From NCBI GenBank assembly GCA_964399545.1, contig CAYNRG010000001.1, positions 1 to 64,000 of the forward strand: 64,000 nt of DNA, in the 5' to 3' direction. A program made the translations under genes and the position numbers. The notes beneath the pieces were generated by a model, which worked only from the letters and a program-made list of their open reading frames with translations, did not search any database and was not told the DNA's origin. Origin of the DNA: CAYNRG01 sp964399545. GTDB lineage: Bacteria > Bacillota_I > Bacilli_A > Erysipelotrichales > Erysipelotrichaceae. Positions 27,592 to 36,959 of this stretch are shown in pieces (within the stretch, counting starts at the first letter, position 1; each line of letters opens with the position of its first letter).

Positions 27592-27640
27592 TAAAACTCA
27601 CCTTTCCAGATTATGAATTTGGGAGGATGGGTTTTTATTT
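27592..27640 (+). terminator. Terminator after the surface protein
   Basis: AAAACTCACCTTTCC pairs imperfectly (with G-T pairs) with GGGAGGATGGGTTTTT across a short AT-rich loop and ends in a T-run. Confidence 0.6.
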
Positions 27641-27773
27641 ATATCCATGAGGTAATTAAGGAAAAGAAGAGAGAATTAGTCAGGAAAAGGATGTTTATGT
27701 AAAATAAGTATAATTAGATATTGTCGATTTTATAGGTAAGTGAGATAATAAAATAAAAAGATAGGAGATATTC

Positions 27774-29912
27774 ATGAAAAATAAATATGGTTGGGAAGCT
27801 TTTTATAGTGAGTTTGCAAACTCTCTTTTAAAGTATCGAACAAATAGAGAAAAATTAATAAGTATAGTGAAGGAGGTCTATCAAGAAACAGGGATTCGAA
27901 TTCCTACCTTTGAGAGAGATAATCATATTGTAGATATGGATCCTTTTACTGTGTTAGCGACATTTAATAAAGATATAACAATAAAAAATAGGATATTGAT
28001 TGCGACAGCATACGCTACAAAGTTAGAACTAAAAAGTGAAGTTCCTAATAATTTTGATGGAGTGCCAACATTAAATCCATTGAATGCTACATTTTATATG
28101 TTCTCGGATGAAAGAGATAATTCAGTAATTGATGATTTATGGGCGTTTTTTGAGTTAGCACTAAAGTATGGAAACAATCAATCAGAAGAAATAAAAACAG
28201 AGTTTAGTCTATACTTTGAAAAATCAATTAATATGAAATACAATGGAAATAGTAAAATTACAATGGGATTATTTTGGGTTAATTCAGAAGTTTTTATTAA
28301 TTTAGATAAACGAAATTTATGGTATTTGTATGATTCTGGAAAGCTACCTAAAGAAATTGTAAATCAACTTCCAAAGGTAGAGGCGAAAATGTCTGCAAAG
28401 ATGTATTTTGAACTTTTGGATAAAGTAAGAGAATATATCGAAAGCGAGGAATCAACGTTTGATAGTTTCTGTGATTTATCCTTTGAAGCTTGGCGATATT
28501 CAACAGAAGTAAATAAGCAGAGAAAAGAGGAAAAGAAAAAACGCGAAAAGGAATCGAAAGGAAAAGCTATCGCAGATGAAGATGTAAAAGTAACCCGTTA
28601 TTGGATGTATTCCATTGGGGAAGATGTTCAAAAGTGGGAAAGTTTATATAAGCAAGGAATCATCGCGTTAGGATGGAGAGAGATAGGTTCAATCAAAGGA
28701 CTGTCGCAAAGTGAAATCACTCAAAAAATGCAAAGTTTTTATGATGATGGAAATTCCTATAAACATGTAGGCTATCTTCTTTGGCAATTAACAAATAATA
28801 TGAAGGCTGATGATATTATTTTTGTTAAAAATAATGAGAATGTGATTATAGGCAGAGGAGTTGTTAGTTCAGAGTATGAGTATAAGAGTGAGCATACTTG
28901 TAAAGTGATGTGGACAGATCGATGTGATGTGGCGATTAAATGGCAAAGAGGTCATGATAAATTATTGGACATCACTCCTTATACGGAAGAAGTAAGTCGA
29001 TTGAATGCACTATTTAATTCGGAAGTAAATTTAGTTGAAGAAGAGAATAGCTACCCTGAATATGGAGAGGAACAATTCTTAGAAGAAGTATATATGGAAA
29101 AGACTGAGTATGATACCTTAGTCAACTTATTACGAAACAAGAAGAATATTATATTACAAGGAGCACCAGGTGTTGGGAAAACCTATGTAGCGAAGCGATT
29201 AGCCTATTCCATGATGGGACTCAAAGATAGCTCACGCGTGATGATGGTTCAATTTCATCAAAGTTATTCGTATGAAGATTTTATCGAAGGATTTAGACCG
29301 ATGTCAGGTGGAAGTGGGTTTGAAATAAAGAAAGGCAGTTTTTATAATTTTTGTAAAAAAGCAGAATCAGACACAGATAATGATTACTTCTTTATCATTG
29401 ATGAAATCAATCGCGGAAATCTAAGTAAAATATTTGGAGAGTTATTTATGCTGATTGAAAATGATAAACGTGGAATTTCACTTAGCTTGTTGTACTCTGA
29501 TGAGAAATTTAATGTACCTAATAATGTACATATTATAGGTATGATGAACACAGCAGATAGAGGCTTGGCGATGCTCGATTATGCATTAAGGAGACGATTT
29601 GCATTCTTTGATATGAAGTCTGGATTGCAATCATCTGGGTTTAATCGTTATAAAAATTCATTTAATAGTCCGATGTTCAATCAGCTAATTTCAATGATGG
29701 AGCAATTGAATAAAGATATTGAGAATGATGAATCTTTAGGAGAGGGATTCTGTATAGGGCATAGCTATTTTTGTAATTTTGATAAAATTAATGAATCAGA
29801 TATTTTCAATATTGTAGAATACGAAATAATTCCACTCTTGAAAGAGTATTGGTTTGATGAAAAATCAAAAGTAACCTTGTGGACAACTAAGCTAAGAGGT
29901 GTACTACAGTGA
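27774..29912 (+). CDS. mcrB: McrB-like GTPase of a type IV restriction system, with EVE-like domain
   Basis: A 712-residue McrB-type AAA+ GTPase. The N-terminal 250 residues are of unknown type. Residues about 275-400 resemble an EVE/PUA-like domain that would read modified bases. The motor domain has Walker A GAPGVGKT (463-470), Walker B with DEIN (543-546) and MNTAD (591-595), the McrB GTP-binding signature, then LRRRFAFF. McrB assembles into rings, binds modified DNA and translocates, with McrC as the nuclease. It starts after ATAGGAG and overlaps mcrC by four bases. The modification recognised is unknown, although EVE-type domains are linked to cytosine modifications. Confidence 0.85.
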   Translation: MKNKYGWEAFYSEFANSLLKYRTNREKLISIVKEVYQETGIRIPTFERDNHIVDMDPFTVLATFNKDITIKNRILIATAYATKLELKSEVPNNFDGVPTLNPLNATFYMFSDERDNSVIDDLWAFFELALKYGNNQSEEIKTEFSLYFEKSINMKYNGNSKITMGLFWVNSEVFINLDKRNLWYLYDSGKLPKEIVNQLPKVEAKMSAKMYFELLDKVREYIESEESTFDSFCDLSFEAWRYSTEVNKQRKEEKKKREKESKGKAIADEDVKVTRYWMYSIGEDVQKWESLYKQGIIALGWREIGSIKGLSQSEITQKMQSFYDDGNSYKHVGYLLWQLTNNMKADDIIFVKNNENVIIGRGVVSSEYEYKSEHTCKVMWTDRCDVAIKWQRGHDKLLDITPYTEEVSRLNALFNSEVNLVEEENSYPEYGEEQFLEEVYMEKTEYDTLVNLLRNKKNIILQGAPGVGKTYVAKRLAYSMMGLKDSSRVMMVQFHQSYSYEDFIEGFRPMSGGSGFEIKKGSFYNFCKKAESDTDNDYFFIIDEINRGNLSKIFGELFMLIENDKRGISLSLLYSDEKFNVPNNVHIIGMMNTADRGLAMLDYALRRRFAFFDMKSGLQSSGFNRYKNSFNSPMFNQLISMMEQLNKDIENDESLGEGFCIGHSYFCNFDKINESDIFNIVEYEIIPLLKEYWFDEKSKVTLWTTKLRGVLQ

Positions 29913-30937
29913 TTCCTATCAAAAATGTGTATCACATGCTTTCTTATGCTTTTCATGTATTAAATGATCAAGGCTATAAAAAGGTAGAATTTGAAGAGTT
30001 TGAAAACTTTTTGGAATTAGGAGCATCAATCATTGCTAAAGGGGTAACGACTCAAGTTAAAAGAGGGTTAGCTAAAGGATATATCACAAAAAGTGAGAGG
30101 AGTAGCTCTTTAAAAGGGAAAATCTCATTAAGTGAATCCATAAAAAGTAATGCATTTATGACAAGGCAGTTGGTATGTGTATATGATGATTTTTCAGAAA
30201 ACATTTATTTCAATAGAATTTTAAAGACAACGATGAGTTGGTTGTTGAGATCAAATTTATCAAAAGGAAGGAAAAAAGAAATTAGGAAGCTGATTATCTT
30301 CTTTTCTTCAGTTGAAGAGATCAATGTCTATGAGATAAATTGGGATCTTCAATTCAATAGGAATAACCAGAATTATAGAATGTTAGTTTCGATGTGCTAT
30401 TTGGTGCTTCATGGAATGATTCAAAAAAGCTCAGATGGAACGAGGAGAATGATTGATTTTATAGATGAGAAAAGAATGGCTCGCTTGTATGAGAAATTTA
30501 TCTTGGAGTACTATAAGAAAGAGTTTCCCAAACTAAAAGTAGCAGCTTCACAAATACCGTGGGCTTGCGATGATGGATTTAATTTGATGCTTCCAACCAT
30601 GCAAAGTGATATTATGATTTCTAATGGAGAAAAAACGTTGATTATTGATGCTAAATACTATGCTTCAACGACACAAACTCATTATGCCAGTAATCATAGA
30701 CATACCATTCATTCTCAAAATTTATACCAGATATTTACATATGTTAAAAATCAAGATGCAGAGAATACAGGGAATGTATCAGGGATGCTTTTATATGCAA
30801 AAACGGATGAAACTATTCAACCTAATCAAGAATATAGGTTAGGAGGAAATCCAATATCAGTTAAAGTATTGGATTTAAATTGTGAGTTTGAAGAGATAAA
30901 GGTTCAACTCAATCAGTTTGTACAAGGACTTGTATAA
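29909..30937 (+). CDS. mcrC: McrC-like nuclease subunit
   Basis: A 342-residue McrC family protein. The N-terminal part fits the McrB-interacting region (IPIKNVYHMLSYAFHVL). The C-terminal PD-(D/E)xK nuclease core is visible as D234 in SDIMISNG and LIIDAKYY with D247 and K249. It would cut DNA when the McrB ring stalls. The ATGA-type overlap with mcrB (29909-29912) shows translational coupling. No terminator is seen before the next gene. Confidence 0.85.
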   Translation: MIPIKNVYHMLSYAFHVLNDQGYKKVEFEEFENFLELGASIIAKGVTTQVKRGLAKGYITKSERSSSLKGKISLSESIKSNAFMTRQLVCVYDDFSENIYFNRILKTTMSWLLRSNLSKGRKKEIRKLIIFFSSVEEINVYEINWDLQFNRNNQNYRMLVSMCYLVLHGMIQKSSDGTRRMIDFIDEKRMARLYEKFILEYYKKEFPKLKVAASQIPWACDDGFNLMLPTMQSDIMISNGEKTLIIDAKYYASTTQTHYASNHRHTIHSQNLYQIFTYVKNQDAENTGNVSGMLLYAKTDETIQPNQEYRLGGNPISVKVLDLNCEFEEIKVQLNQFVQGLV

Positions 30938-30969
30938 AGAAGAGATAACTACGGAAGGGATAGAATAGG

Positions 30970-31683
30970 ATGAGGAATAAAATATTTAATATTATCGAAT
31001 TGGATGGAGAGAGGAAAAATAAAGTAGCAGATGCATATTCTTATTTTATGATTGTGTGCATTGTTGTTTCGTTAATTCCTTTAACATTTAAAGAAACAAC
31101 TCCTCTTTTTAATTTGATAGAAAGAGTAACGGTGGGGGTATTTATTATTGATTATTCACTAAGGTGGTTTACTGCAGATTTGAGGTTGGATAAAGGAATT
31201 AAATCTTTTGTAATTTACCCATTTACCTTAGTTGCGGTAATTGACTTACTGTCGATTTTACCAGCATTTACAACATTAAGTCGAGTTTTTAAATCATTCA
31301 GACTATTGAGACTGATGAAAGTGTTGAGAGTATTCAAAGCGTTTAAATACTCATCAAATGTTAAACGCTTAGTAAAAGTGTTTCGAAAAGAGAAGAATAA
31401 TTTGATGACTGTGTTGTTTTTGTCTTTAAGTTATATCGTAATTACAGCACTTGCAATTTTTTCTATTGAACCAGAAACGTTTGATACCTTTTTTGAAGCT
31501 CTATATTGGGCAACAGTTAGTTTAACAACGGTAGGATATGGAGATATATTCCCAGTTACAGTTGGAGGGAGAACTATTAGTATGATTTCTTCCTTGTTTG
31601 GGATTGCGATTATTGCGATTCCGAGCGGAATTATTACAGCTGGCTATCTAGATGAAATTCAAAAAGATCAATCAGATACTTGA
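30970..31683 (+). CDS. Voltage-gated potassium channel
   Basis: A 237-residue six-transmembrane channel. An S4-like voltage sensor carries spaced arginines and lysines (VFKSFRLLRLMKVLRVFKAF, about 114-133). The pore helix leads to the selectivity filter TTVGYGD (186-192), followed by the last helix (GIAIIAIPSGIITAG). It passes K+ across the cell membrane. It begins 32 bases after mcrC with no terminator between, so co-transcription with the restriction system is likely. There is no cytoplasmic ligand-binding domain. Confidence 0.85.
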   Translation: MRNKIFNIIELDGERKNKVADAYSYFMIVCIVVSLIPLTFKETTPLFNLIERVTVGVFIIDYSLRWFTADLRLDKGIKSFVIYPFTLVAVIDLLSILPAFTTLSRVFKSFRLLRLMKVLRVFKAFKYSSNVKRLVKVFRKEKNNLMTVLFLSLSYIVITALAIFSIEPETFDTFFEALYWATVSLTTVGYGDIFPVTVGGRTISMISSLFGIAIIAIPSGIITAGYLDEIQKDQSDT

Positions 31684-31711
31684 CACCGTTGTGGTAAAAG
31701 GGTATGATGGT

Positions 31712-31733
31712 CACATCAAAAATAATTGATGTG
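31712..31733. promoter_or_regulatory. ArsR operator upstream of arsR
   Basis: A perfect inverted repeat CACATCAA-N6-TTGATGTG lies 10 bases before the GTG start of the ArsR gene. The ATCAA-N6-TTGAT core matches the usual ArsR/SmtB operator style. A second copy lies upstream of the permease gene. Confidence 0.65.
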
Positions 31734-31743
31734 AGGTGATTTT

Positions 31744-32025
31744 GTGAGCGGAAGGTATCAGCAGGAAAGCAAAATTTTTAAAGCACTTAGTGATGAAAAA
31801 AGGCTATCCATTCTAGAGTTATTAAAAAGTGGCGAGAAATGTGCTTGTGTTTTAAGTGAACAACTTCAAATGGCGCAATCTGCCTTGTCATACCACATGA
31901 AGATACTATGTGAGTCAGGTCTTGTTGTTAGTCGACAAAATGGAAAATGGATTCATTATAGAATTAGTCAATCAGGTAAGGAACAAGCACTGCAATGTTT
32001 GTTAAGTCTAACTGAAGGACAATAG
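31744..32025 (+). CDS. ArsR family metalloregulator
   Basis: A 93-residue winged-helix repressor. The DNA-binding part is VLSEQLQMAQSALSYHMKIL. Cysteines C33 and C35 in KCACVL sit where ArsR proteins bind As(III) (CxC motif in helix 3). Translation starts at GTG 31744 after GAGGTG. It presumably represses itself and the downstream permease through two matching inverted repeats, and releases DNA on metalloid binding. Confidence 0.85.
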   Translation: MSGRYQQESKIFKALSDEKRLSILELLKSGEKCACVLSEQLQMAQSALSYHMKILCESGLVVSRQNGKWIHYRISQSGKEQALQCLLSLTEGQ

Positions 32026-32040
32026 AGTTCAATTTATTAC

Positions 32041-32068
32041 ATTGCCATCTTAGAGATGGCATTAAAAA
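32041..32068 (+). terminator. Short hairpin after arsR
   Basis: TGCCATCT (32043-32050) and AGATGGCA (32054-32061) form a perfect stem with a 3-nt loop. No T-run follows, so termination is doubtful. It may instead be an RNA processing or stability element. Confidence 0.3.
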
Positions 32069-32075
32069 TCACAAA

Positions 32076-32097
32076 CACATCAAAAAAAATTGATATG
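32076..32097. promoter_or_regulatory. Second ArsR operator, upstream of the permease
   Basis: CACATCAA-N6-TTGATATG repeats the arsR operator with one mismatch. It lies 22 bases before the TTG start of the permease gene, so the permease probably has its own regulated promoter. Confidence 0.6.
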
Positions 32098-32119
32098 TTG
32101 AATTAAGGGAGGATTTATT

Positions 32120-33133
32120 TTGGAAGGATTAACAGGGATTTTCCTGTTTATACAGGAACAGATTTTAGGGATGAAATGGTTAAATGAAGCGGTTGGTTCA
32201 TTTCTTGCATTTTTTGGATTAGATACAGCGGAAAAACTTGGAGGAAGTATTCAATTTTTCGTATATGACGTAATCAAAATTACGATTCTATTATGTTTTT
32301 TAATTTTTGGTATTTCTTATATTCAAAGTTACTTTCCACCAGAAAGAAGTAAAAAAATATTAGGGAAATTTAAAGGGATTCAAGCGAATATTGTTGCAGC
32401 CTTGTTAGGGACAGTTACACCATTTTGTTCATGCTCATCAATTCCTTTATTTATCGGCTTTACTAGTGCTGGGCTTCCATTAGGAGTCACTTTCTCTTTT
32501 TTAATTTCTTCACCAATGGTTGATTTAGGAAGTCTTGTTTTATTGATGAGTATTTTTGGATTAAAGGTAGCTATAGCCTATGTTCTAATCGGATTAGTGA
32601 TCGCCGTTGTTGGAGGTATGATTATTGAAAGGCTACACATGGAAGAGGAAGTAGAAGAATTTATTCGAAACACTCATGTAGCAGATAGAGATGCTCCATC
32701 TCTTACAAAAAAAGATAGAATCTCTTATGCGAAGGAACAGATGCTAGATACTTTTAAAAAAGTGTTCCCATATATTTTAATTGGTGTTGGAATTGGAGCG
32801 ATTATTCATAATTGGATTCCAGAAGCATGGATTCAAAACATATTAGGAAGCGATAATCCATTTTCAGTCATTTTAGCAACACTTGTAGGTGTACCAATGT
32901 ATGCAGATATATTTGGGACGATTCCAGTTGCGGAGGCCCTACTTGCAAAAGGGGCACAATTGGGAACTGTATTGGCCTTTATGATGGCGGTAACAACCTT
33001 GAGTTTACCTTCAATGATTATGTTGAAAAAGGCGATAAAGCCCAAGCTGTTGGGAGTCTTTATTCTTATTTGTACAACTGGAATTATTATTGTTGGCTAT
33101 TTATTCAATTTGTTTCAAGTTATTTTTGTTTAA
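32120..33133 (+). CDS. ArsP-like permease (DUF318 family)
   Basis: A 337-residue membrane protein with about eight helices. The motif CSCSSIPLF, with C103 and C105, lies in a membrane-proximal region followed by GFTSAGLPLGVTFSFLISSPMVD in family style, which is typical of the ArsP_1/DUF318 permeases. Some members export trivalent organoarsenicals. The start is TTG 32120 after GGGAGG. The ArsR operator just upstream supports a metalloid efflux role. Confidence 0.78.
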   Translation: MEGLTGIFLFIQEQILGMKWLNEAVGSFLAFFGLDTAEKLGGSIQFFVYDVIKITILLCFLIFGISYIQSYFPPERSKKILGKFKGIQANIVAALLGTVTPFCSCSSIPLFIGFTSAGLPLGVTFSFLISSPMVDLGSLVLLMSIFGLKVAIAYVLIGLVIAVVGGMIIERLHMEEEVEEFIRNTHVADRDAPSLTKKDRISYAKEQMLDTFKKVFPYILIGVGIGAIIHNWIPEAWIQNILGSDNPFSVILATLVGVPMYADIFGTIPVAEALLAKGAQLGTVLAFMMAVTTLSLPSMIMLKKAIKPKLLGVFILICTTGIIIVGYLFNLFQVIFV

Positions 33134-33362
33134 AATGAAGTCGTAGTGGTTCATTGAAAGAAATCCTTTTTATAAAAAGTATTTTTTATATTTCCATGGT
33201 TTAAAATGAGCGAGAAAGACATCTAAGAGATGTTCACAACTATGAATTTATTAAAGATGGCATTAAAAAATAAAATAGTATCTAATTTTATTGAATTTAT
33301 TAGAAATAGGACTATAATAAAACTATGAATAAAGAGTAACCAAATCCTGGAGGATGGCGAAA

Positions 33363-34589
33363 ATGAAAAAGTTATTTTATGGTTGGTATATTGTCATTGC
33401 AACGTTTTTACTAAATGCTTTAGGGATCGGTGTTTTTTCTAATTTATTGGGAATTTTTTTTCCAGCAATGAAAGCAACCCAAGGATTTACACAGGCACAA
33501 GTTTCTTCAATTCTTGTTTTTGCTTCTTTGGGTGGTTTAATTGCCTCGATGGTTCTAGGCCCAATTTACCAAAAGAAGAGTACAAGAAAGTTAATTTTAT
33601 TTTTAGGAATAGCCCAAGTTATTACCTTTTTGATGTTGGCAGTGGTTAGTCAACTTTGGGTGATTTATGTGGTTTCAGTTTTTATGGGATTTTTCACCTT
33701 AGGTGCAACAGCGCTTTCTGCTCCTATTTTGATTACCAGATGGTTTAAGTCCAAGCGAGGAGTAGCCATGGGAATTTCAATGGCTGGTGCAGGAGTTGGA
33801 CCAGGTCTTATGACACCGCTTTTGTCTTGGATCATTTATACAGGAGGGTATCGTCAGGGATTAGTAGTCTTAACTATAATTATTGCAATAGGGATGGCTA
33901 TAGCGGTTTTATTAATTCGTGATTATCCAGAAGATATGAATCTAAAAGCGTATGGTGATAATGAAGGAGATATTCAAGAAGTAGTTAAAGGATCTTCAAC
34001 AGGAAAAAATTATACATTGAAAGAGGCAACGAAAACACCGATGTTTCTTCCATTGATTGTTGTTGGGTTTTTAAGTGGCTTTGTAGCATCTGGGGCCTTA
34101 CCACAAATTCCGACATATTATGAATACCTCGGTGCTAGTGCAAAAGAAGCAGGATTATACTTGAGTGCATATGCGATTGCTGCAGGAATCTTTAAAGTGT
34201 TCACAGGATGGTTATATGATAAGAAAGGTCCGATTTTCTCTAACTTCGTCTTTTATGGATTGATGACCCTCTCCTTTGTCGCTTTAATTTTTGCGACTAA
34301 TGGAAAGCTATTTATCTATGCTTATATTTTATTTGCAAGTCTTGGAATGGGAGTAAATGCGATTGTTCTACCACTATTTGTTTCTCTCTTGTTTGGAACA
34401 GCCTATTATTCAATGATTTATCCAGTATTTATGCTGTTGTCCACGGTAGGAGGAATGCTAGGTACGTATGTTTTTGGATGGATGATTGATCACATTGGAT
34501 TTAATGCTATGTTTGTTGTGGCTATTGTGGGATCACTGATTATGTTAGCAGGAGCCCAGTTATCCATTATAATGAAAGATAAAAAATAG
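33363..34589 (+). CDS. MFS transporter (OFA/MCT-like)
   Basis: A 408-residue, twelve-helix major facilitator. The opening FYGWYIVIATFLLNALGIGVF and the RWFKSKRGVAMGIS loop are typical of the oxalate:formate antiporter/monocarboxylate-type branch. ATG 33363 has GGAGG at nine bases; the earlier ATG 33354 has no room for a ribosome binding site. The following amidohydrolase gene is co-directional, so this may import its substrate. Confidence 0.75.
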   Translation: MKKLFYGWYIVIATFLLNALGIGVFSNLLGIFFPAMKATQGFTQAQVSSILVFASLGGLIASMVLGPIYQKKSTRKLILFLGIAQVITFLMLAVVSQLWVIYVVSVFMGFFTLGATALSAPILITRWFKSKRGVAMGISMAGAGVGPGLMTPLLSWIIYTGGYRQGLVVLTIIIAIGMAIAVLLIRDYPEDMNLKAYGDNEGDIQEVVKGSSTGKNYTLKEATKTPMFLPLIVVGFLSGFVASGALPQIPTYYEYLGASAKEAGLYLSAYAIAAGIFKVFTGWLYDKKGPIFSNFVFYGLMTLSFVALIFATNGKLFIYAYILFASLGMGVNAIVLPLFVSLLFGTAYYSMIYPVFMLLSTVGGMLGTYVFGWMIDHIGFNAMFVVAIVGSLIMLAGAQLSIIMKDKK

Positions 34590-34665
34590 ATTGATTATAA
34601 ATGTCAAAAAGAATTGAAGGGCATACAAGATAAAAATACAACTTAATCGAAGGAGGAAAATTCAG

Positions 34666-36279
34666 ATGAAAAAAGTATTTTTTAACGGTGAGATCATCAC
34701 AGTAGATGATACTCAAAATGAAGCAGAAGCTATTCTAGTTGAAGATGGAAAAATTACCAAAGTAGGCTCCAAAGAAGATGTTTTTAAGCTTGTGGATGAA
34801 ACCACAGAGAAGGTTGATTTGGAGGGTAAGGTATTAATGCCAGGATTTATTGACCCTCACTCTCATTTTAATATGGTAGGTTTAATTTCTACGATGGTCG
34901 ATATTTCACCTCCACCTGTTGGAGAAGTGACAACGATTGAGATGATTGTCGATAAATTGAAGGAATCACTAAAAGAGAATAATGGACCAGCATTGATTGC
35001 ATTTGGTTATGATCATAATTTATTAGAAGAAAAAAGACATCCAAACAAGTTTGATTTAGATAAGGTTTCAACAGAAATTCCAGTTGTCGTCTTGCATACA
35101 TCGTTACATGTATGTTCAGTCAACTCCAAAGCGTTAGAAATCTTTGACTATACGAGTGATACTCCAGAGATACCTGGTGGGAAAATAGAGCGCATGAAAG
35201 ACTCTAATGAGCCGACAGGATACTTAGAAGAGCTAGCTTTCCAAAGAGCAGTGATGAAGATTATTCACTTTGATGAAAGTATGATAACAAGGATGATTGA
35301 GGATGGTCAAAAAACGTACTTACAAAATGGTGTAACAGCAGCTCAAGATGGAGCTTTATCAGGAGCTAATTATGAACTTTATAAGTTAGCTCAAGCTAGA
35401 GACCTTTTGAAAATAGATGTATTTGGATATCCATTAATTATTGAAGATGACCGCTTTTATAATGGAACTCTTCCAGAAAAAATGGGAGACTCTATCGGAA
35501 GAATGAAACTTGCTGGAAGTAAAATTGTGCTTGATGGATCCCCTCAAGCAAGAACAGCTTATATGAGCAAACCCTATGAAGTAGTAGAAGAAACTGATGA
35601 TCCAACGTACTGTGCTTATCCGTTTTATAAGGAAGATCAGGTAATCGTGGATGCCTTAGTCAAGAGTATTCAGAATGATTATCAGTACTTGACTCATTGT
35701 AATGGGGATGCAGCTTTGGATCAGTTCCTGCGATGCCATGCGAAAGCATTAGAAATTGTTCAGCCGAAAAAAGAACTGAGGCCTCAAATTATTCACTGTC
35801 AAACAGCGCGTGAAGATCAATTGGATCAATTAAAAGAACTGAAGATTTATCCATCCTTTTTTGCCTCTCATGTTTTCTATTGGGGAGATACCCATCGAAT
35901 AAACTTTGGAGAAGAGCGTGCTAGTAAAATATCGAATCAAGACTATGCCCTTAAAATCGGATTGAAATTTACAGATCATGAAGATTCACCAGTTGTCCCA
36001 CCAATGCCATTCCGTAGTATTTGGGCTTGTGTAACTCGTCAGACAAGAAGTGGATTTACTTTAGGGCAAGGAATTCCTGTTTTAGAAGCCCTAAAAGCAC
36101 ACACAATTAATGCGGCATTCATGTATTTTGAAGAAGAGAACCGAGGAAGTATTAGCGAAGGAAAACTAGCAGATTTAATTATTGTAGATCAGAATATTTT
36201 GAAAATTGATCCGTTAAAAATTGCAGATACACAAGTTTTAGAAACAATCAAAGAAGGTATCACAGTGTATCAAAAATAA
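34666..36279 (+). CDS. YtcJ-like amidohydrolase
   Basis: A 537-residue metal-dependent hydrolase of the Amidohydro_3 (YtcJ) type. The HxH metal motif is H65 and H67 in GFIDPHSHF. Later conserved elements are TAAQDGA, YLTHCNGDAALD, and DHEDSPV with the catalytic Asp. The C-terminal strand DLIIVDQNI is typical. These enzymes cleave amides, carbamates or formamides, and the substrate is unknown. It starts after GAAGGAGG. Confidence 0.85.
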   Translation: MKKVFFNGEIITVDDTQNEAEAILVEDGKITKVGSKEDVFKLVDETTEKVDLEGKVLMPGFIDPHSHFNMVGLISTMVDISPPPVGEVTTIEMIVDKLKESLKENNGPALIAFGYDHNLLEEKRHPNKFDLDKVSTEIPVVVLHTSLHVCSVNSKALEIFDYTSDTPEIPGGKIERMKDSNEPTGYLEELAFQRAVMKIIHFDESMITRMIEDGQKTYLQNGVTAAQDGALSGANYELYKLAQARDLLKIDVFGYPLIIEDDRFYNGTLPEKMGDSIGRMKLAGSKIVLDGSPQARTAYMSKPYEVVEETDDPTYCAYPFYKEDQVIVDALVKSIQNDYQYLTHCNGDAALDQFLRCHAKALEIVQPKKELRPQIIHCQTAREDQLDQLKELKIYPSFFASHVFYWGDTHRINFGEERASKISNQDYALKIGLKFTDHEDSPVVPPMPFRSIWACVTRQTRSGFTLGQGIPVLEALKAHTINAAFMYFEEENRGSISEGKLADLIIVDQNILKIDPLKIADTQVLETIKEGITVYQK

Positions 36280-36346
36280 GTTAAAAATTAAGTTGATTAG
36301 GTTAAATTGTGATATAATAAGCACATAAAAGAAGAAGGGGACCATT

Positions 36347-36874
36347 ATGAGAATATTAACGTTGATTTTAGGAGTTTTAACCATAATTGGAGGAACATAC
36401 AGCTTTTTAAGCCCAGCTGCAACATTTTTAGGGCTAGGATGGTTAGTAGGTTTTATTTCAGTTGTTAATGGGATTAATAATATTATTTACTACTTTATAA
36501 GTAGGAAGGAAGACAGTGCATCGATATGGGTTCTGATTGGTGGAGTATTTGCGACATTGATGGGAGCACTAATCTTAGGGAATCAAGTTGTTTATGTGTT
36601 AACTGATTTGTTTATTATTTACGCTTTTGCAACATGGTTAACGCTTGCAGGGTTTTTGCAAATTGGGTTTGCATTTACACAAAAGAAAAATGGACAACGC
36701 TGGGTTGGTATGTTAGTTCTGGCGATTATCACTATCGGATTAGGAATCTATTCCTTTATTCACCCACTATTCTCTGCTTTAACGGTAGGAATGTTGATGG
36801 GATTCTGGATTATTTCTCAAGGTATTAACTTAGTTGGATTTGCTTTATCAGCTAAAAAGACAGAAAAATTCTAA
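36347..36874 (+). CDS. HdeD-like membrane protein (DUF308)
   Basis: A 175-residue protein with six short hydrophobic helices and internal repeats of the type GWLVGFISVVNGINNI and GMLMGFWIISQGINLV, the pattern of the DUF308/HdeD family. Function is unknown; HdeD is linked to acid resistance in enterics. A TATAAT lies at 36313-36318. A hairpin terminator follows. Confidence 0.75.
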   Translation: MRILTLILGVLTIIGGTYSFLSPAATFLGLGWLVGFISVVNGINNIIYYFISRKEDSASIWVLIGGVFATLMGALILGNQVVYVLTDLFIIYAFATWLTLAGFLQIGFAFTQKKNGQRWVGMLVLAIITIGLGIYSFIHPLFSALTVGMLMGFWIISQGINLVGFALSAKKTEKF

Positions 36875-36900
36875 ATTTTTAGGACAATAAACTAGAGAAA

Positions 36901-36945
36901 GGTTGACTTTTGCATGAGGCAGAAGTCAATCTTTTTAATTTTTAA
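36901..36945 (+). terminator. Terminator after the DUF308 gene
   Basis: TTGACTTTTGC (36903-36913) pairs with GCAGAAGTCAA (36919-36929) with one G-T type pair, followed by TCTTTTTAATTTTT. Confidence 0.75.
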
Positions 36946-36959
36946 AATTAGAGTTTTTT

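Noticed and set aside
33219..33268. Hairpin ACATCT/AGATGT and a repeat of ATGGCATTAAAAA also seen after arsR
   Set aside because: The shared stretch is short and AT-rich, and no consistent element boundary could be drawn.
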